The notes below the pieces were generated by a model, which was given only the letters and a program-made list of their open reading frames with translations, was not told where the DNA came from and did no database searches. This document shows, one piece after another, positions 59,291-64,000 of a stretch of DNA of 64,000 nt. A program made the position numbers and the translations under genes. Origin of the DNA: Coptis chinensis (taxonomy: Eukaryota; Streptophyta; Magnoliopsida; Ranunculales; Ranunculaceae); assembly GCA_015680905.1 (NCBI GenBank), contig JADFTS010000046.1:1-64000 (forward strand), read 5' to 3'. Position 1 is the stretch's first letter; each line of letters begins with the position of its first letter.

Positions 59291-59310
59291 AGAATGATCC
59301 AGAAGTTTCT
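59291..59310 (-). promoter_or_regulatory. Heat-shock element, four contiguous 5-bp units
   Basis: AGAAT GATCC AGAAG TTTCT: alternating nGAAn and nTTCn units with one imperfect. HSF trimers bind three or more such units. It lies about 140-160 bp upstream of the ATG. Confidence 0.8.
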
Positions 59311-59742
59311 TGCTTTGATTTGTCTTCACATATCTTCGGCAGTTCAGCGTATCCACGTTAGACTTTGGTCAACACGTGTCAATTAGTACCTGGGTTTGTA
59401 AGTCTAAGCCCATATTCATGCGTGTACGCAGTTAAGTTTTGGTGGAAACAAAATCAACTAACAAAGCCCAAGCTATGCTGAATATGTAAACTAACAGAGT
59501 CTATATTCCATTATTCCTCTTTCGAGTTCTTCAACTTGCACTCCGTTGATTTCTTCAGTTTCAACTACTTGCGGGAAATGAATATGTAAACTAGCCTGTT
59601 ATAGCTTAAATTTGCATGGACATACTTACATACAAACACTTAAAAAACTGATTACATTACAATCAAATAGCATAGGATTGTAGAATTATCTAAAAATAGA
59701 TAAGTCTAACTATACAACAAATGTTTCTGATTCAAGTGATAA
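59311..59742. other. Spacer between the small HSP promoter and the DUF1350 gene, no gene seen
   Basis: Expected to hold the remaining promoter of the small HSP gene and the 3' UTR of the next - strand gene. Confidence 0.5.
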
Positions 59743-62700
59743 TCAATCAAGACTTTCAAACCAGTCAAGCACCGTCCTAGCAAGCACCCGAGTATCGTTT
59801 AGTGAGAGAGCTTTTAATCCTTGTGCAAGAGCATCCGCAGGAGTATAAGCGTAACCTACTTGCCATCTCAGATCCTATGAACAACGGAAAACTTCAGTCA
59901 GTTAAACAAGGATATCCAGATGCTTGATTTATAGGCTAAACATGAGAATCACTAGTGTACATGGTCATTATAGGTGACAGCCACTGAGAAACTGTGATGA
60001 GTAAGCTCACATTGTAGTATCAGATATGGCCAATGAACCCGAATAATTGTCATGACAAAACAGTCTGTCAGAACTATTACATTTATGATTTATCAGTTGA
60101 TGATCACAGCATGAAGAGTTTCCTATTTGAAGTGAATGGTCCTTCAAATCATACCATCTATACAAGGGAAGAGGGTCTTAAGTCCTTGCTGAAATGCACG
60201 TCATCTAAGCATGAGACTATGCCAGCTGAAATCAAGTTAGTTTGCTGATTTGAGGACATGCGGGACAAATTGCTTGAGGTTTCCAAACCCTGCTCTGGGT
60301 AGGTATCTGTTTCAGGAATGCTCAATATTCATTCTTAATTCTTTGTGTTGTTCACACGACATGATCAATTCAAAGAGAGGAAAAGGATAGGCAGCCTAGG
60401 TCCAAAAGAAATAATTTATTTCATTTTATCATCTGAGGTATAGACACACAGACATCAAGTCACCACTAATTCATATATAATGAGTAACTTTATTTTAATT
60501 CTCATAAAAAGATACAGTACTGAGAAACAATCAGTAGCTATACCTGTATGCAAGGGGTTAGATGGTTTCCATTTAACGAGACCTTTTCTAGTGTTCCACC
60601 AATAGACTGCACGAGGCTTCAACATTTCTTCAACTAGATCCGTCTCATCAATGGCGTCTGAATTAAACTTCACCTGAAAAGTTCAAAAGCCACGATAAAA
60701 AGTAAGATAACCACAAGATATCTTATTGCCTCAGAAAATATCTCACGAGATTAATCATTTCAAAAGTACCAGTAGTGTGTGAGAGACATTGTAGGAATTT
60801 TTTAAAACATTCCACGGTTTTCAGCAGGAGTTGGTTTGAATTCTGATACCCCCTGGGTGACCTGATGATAGAGAACAAAATGATAAATTCAGATTTCTAA
60901 TGGTAATTGCACTAGGAACTGAAGAGAGTCAAGAAGATACTAAGGAAACATGTTGCTGGTGGAGTATCACACTGGGGATGGGGAATGCCAGAGTAACAGT
61001 CAAACAACATTAATACAAATAATCAAAACCATTCTCTGTTTCTCACTAGTCACTACCCACCGAGCTAACCATCTGTCAAGCTCCTCCGACAGCATGGATT
61101 CATCTCAAGTTTTAGACAATTCAATTAATGATTCTATTTGTGGATTTCACCATATGTCTATCTACTCGACAAATTGTTAATACAGGAGAGTTTTATACAA
61201 ACTCTTTTGAAGGATATGACAGTCGCCGCACACTGCATTATCCATAAAGTTAAAGTAACTACATGACTTTAGAGACCTGATTCATCACCAATGGCAACTG
61301 ATCGACAAACTTATTCAAAGACACCACAGCTTCCTCATTGTACTCTTTTATCACTGCTCCAGCCATGTCAAGTAGAGTTTTCCATGCGTCTCCTACATAG
61401 TTGAAGTCATATTGAGATTATTAAAATAAAATTAAGGTAACTAGAGCTTTTCTTGAAAGTTAGACTGTTTGGTTACATCCATGACATTTGATCACACTAT
61501 GCAAATAGAACTAAGGAAGCATGGGAACTTCCCTTCACTTCCCTCTTCTACAGAGTCACGGAGCATAAGATGGTAGCACATGCATCACAGACTTTTCTTA
61601 AGCAATAGGAGTAGATGCAGCAAGTTCTGATATGCTGCCCATACTCGTATTAATCGAGGAGAGAAGGGAGGCATACAGAAGATGGCATCCTAAGACAACA
61701 CATGTTAAAACCGATAAGAAAAATATAGGAAACCCTTTTTAACTCTAATTATTGCAGGTTTTCTTGCGCTTAGTTTCACACTTTCACTTGCCAACCATTA
61801 ATTATAGAGGTAAAATTAGGTGTAGCAGGCACCCAATGAGTATTTGAGGAATGCCCAATAGAGTCTGCAAAATGCAAGGGACTGCCTGGCCATGGGTTTT
61901 CTCCCTATATTTCCAGGTCATTGAGAGAGACATTAAAGCTAAAACACATGGATGAAATCAGAGCGTGATCATGTACCTGAAGCATTTCTAGCCATTGGAT
62001 ACATTGGGGGCAGCTTCTACAACCCGGTACCATCTGACTAATTAGAGGACCAAACTGCATGACAATTTCACAAACAATTAGGTTCAACCCGATGATCAAC
62101 AAAACTTCGTCAAAGATGTCTAACCAGCTAAATGAATCTTCATGAACCAACAGGTAAAAGTTCAATGAAACTTAGAAATAGCAGAAACAAGAACAGTATT
62201 TTACCTGCTCAAAGTATGGGACTGCCTCTGATGCTGGTCTGTTGTTGAGCGAAGATTATGGCATTTGCCTTATACAAGAGATATGTGAAATTTCTTTGTT
62301 ACACTCCACGAAAAGCTTCAATTATTCTAAACTAAAGGGAACTTCAAACTCTGCACTCTGATTTCCAGAATCTGATTTGTATGATGCCTTTATTTTCAGA
62401 AAGTAATATCACGTCTCCACTCAGACAAAGTTAAATGCTGGAAATGGAAATATAAGCAGACCTTTGGTATCTTCTCACCAAAATAGCTTCCTGTGAGCAG
62501 TTGTAGTAATGCACCATTGCTGCAGTGAATCAATAATAATAACATGAGTTAAAATTTAGGCCAATGTAATAAATCAATTACCGTAAGCATACCTTTTTAA
62601 ACATGTAAAAATTTGTTAAGATACTAAAAAGTAGTGATGCTGGAAAGTTGTTGTGACATGTATGAAAATCAATGATTTCAAATATCATACTAGATACTAG

Positions 62701-64000
62701 ACGTGCTAACATGCCCAACTAGGTTCTTTTCTAATACTAAGATCCTATGACATGATCGACAAGTACCTTAGTAACCCGCCTCCACCACCATTCCTATAGA
62801 CAACAAAGATGTCTCTGAAGAAACATGAAAACATTTTGAAATAGGAAGCCCACTATAACAAATGGGAGCATAGCTTAATCTCTCCCTCTGATAAATAGAT
62901 AGGGGCATGAGTTGAGCCTGCGTCCCTATACAACCAGACCTTACAAGCCATATAAAGACAAAGAAGAGTTGAAATATAAATCTCACTATCTACCACATAT
63001 TCACATCTCAAGATTAGATTATGGGCCTTAATTTCCCCCATAAAAAGAACTTAGTGCTTACATATAGTGGTCACTTGGTCAGAAGTTTGAGCAAACTATC
63101 TTGAGCACATAAATAGAAATGATATATGGCAAGCCCTAGTGTGGTCTGGGATGCTGAAAAACTTTATGTGGTAGACATCCGAGCATTTTTATTCATTTTC
63201 GGCTTCGACATAGCATCACTTTAGGGATAAGAAACAAACTAGCGGAAAAAAACTACCATCAATGTGGTCTACTAAAAGTATTCTGCTATATCATAGTGAG
63301 GTTCCCTATTCCCCATGCAGTTGCTGACAACTATAAGTTGTAATACAAACAGGAATATATATTGTGAATAAATAGTCTTTTTAATGATCCAAACTTCCAC
63401 ATAAATTGCACCAGAGACCAAGTGATCTCACCTATGACCAACAGAATAAAGTGGAAGTTGAGCAATCTCTTGGGCTGTTAAATGAGCATCAGGTAGTCCA
63501 GATGTTAAAACCCTGTCTAAGCACGCATTGAATCTCTCATATATTTCTCTGACAGCTTTGGCATGATCAAACGTCACATTGTATGGTACAGAAATAATAA
63601 GATACCCTTCTTTGGATAAAAGCTCAATAAGATGGCTGCATTAACAGAGAAACAGAATTAGAGCATAAACTATCTGTTTTATGTCAAACCAATATGTGGA
63701 GTAAATCCTGACATATTACTAAATTTACCAGGATATGATTCATGAGCATGCAAAAGTAAAAAAAAAATGTTTCTTGCCTGTACGTAACCTCAGGAACTGC
63801 TCCAACAAAAGCACCTCCCAAGAACTTGATAATTGCACGTGGCTTCTTCCCTTTAGGTGGGGGAATCACCAAACAAGAATCTAGCCTTTTGTAAATTTGA
63901 TTTTTATTATCTTCCGTTGCAACATATCCATTAGAAACCATCTTCAAAGACGGACTCAACGAACGGGTCCAAAACTGATTTGCCTTTCCAGAAGAAACTC
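59743..64000 (-). CDS. DUF1350-family alpha/beta-hydrolase-like protein, partial, frame broken in four exons
   Basis: Conserved from cyanobacteria to plant plastids; function unknown (Arabidopsis relative At3g43540). Nine exons are visible: 63778-64000 (continues off the window), 63432-63635, 62462-62519, 62205-62268, 61977-62054, 61277-61392, 60770-60861, 60544-60673, 59743-59874. Landmarks are IIKFLGGAFVGAVPEVTY, YLIISVPYNVTFDHAKA, VGHSNGALLQLLTGSYF (a GHSNG elbow), FGPLISQMVP, DAWKTLLDMAGAVIKEYNEE, EFKPTPAENR, VKFNSDAIDETDL, NGNHLTPCIQ and DLRWQVGYAYTPADALAQGL. Exons 1-3, 6 and 9 are clean. Exon 4 has one extra base, exons 5 and 7 two each, and exon 8 lacks two. Phases of adjoining exons fit exactly if these are corrected. 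The first intron uses a GC donor (CAG|GCAAGA). The product either is dead or the consensus is wrong. Confidence 0.85.

Overview
This is plant nuclear DNA, most likely from a eudicot. The evidence is AT-rich intergenic sequence, spliced genes with GT-AG introns, SAUR auxin-response genes, an ABP19-type germin-like protein, a class III small heat-shock protein, and plant-type transposons (Tat-like Ty3/gypsy LTR elements, PIF/Harbinger, Helitron, tRNA-derived SINE). I cannot name the species from the sequence.

Layout. (1) 634-12693: a complete Ty3/gypsy LTR retrotransposon on the + strand, flanked by the 5-bp target duplication AGTAA. It holds gag-pol remnants, a tandem repeat of about 140 bp, and an extra antisense ORF region. 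(2) 13297-22147: three tandem units each carrying a germin-like gene on the - strand. Two are frameshifted and the third is intact. Two of the units also carry a PIF/Harbinger transposase fragment. (3) 24228-27405: a six-exon J-domain (DnaJ) protein gene, - strand. (4) 27967-30310: two SINE copies next to a 1.09-kb tandem duplication. (5) 31071-37057: three SAUR genes. (6) 38569-43617: a foldback MITE, a 3.7-kb non-autonomous Helitron full of minisatellite, and a small element with a 9-bp target duplication. (7) 44073-53768: a second Ty3/gypsy element, - strand, target duplication GTCTA, also with an extra ORF antisense to pol. (8) 53906-56335: a long perfect hairpin, a TIR element containing a tandem duplication, and a third SINE. 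(9) 58651-59150: a class III small HSP gene with upstream heat-shock elements. (10) 59743-64000: the 3' part of a DUF1350-family hydrolase-like gene that runs off the right edge.

The most useful results of close reading are these. The middle germin unit is a chimera of its two neighbours, which records one unequal crossover. Both retrotransposons carry the same kind of antisense extra ORF and a tandem repeat between pol and that ORF. A Helitron can be delimited to the base. Finally, small 1-2 bp indels recur: between the LTRs of each pair, in two of three germin copies, and in four exons of the DUF1350 gene. Splice sites and protein similarity are otherwise kept, so assembly or base-calling error has to be weighed against real decay before any of these genes is called dead.

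The ordinary genes form no operon-like unit. The SAUR cluster (auxin growth control), J protein and small HSP (protein folding and stress), and germin-like proteins (cell wall or apoplast) are independent genes separated by transposon-rich DNA. I found no convincing undescribed biological system.
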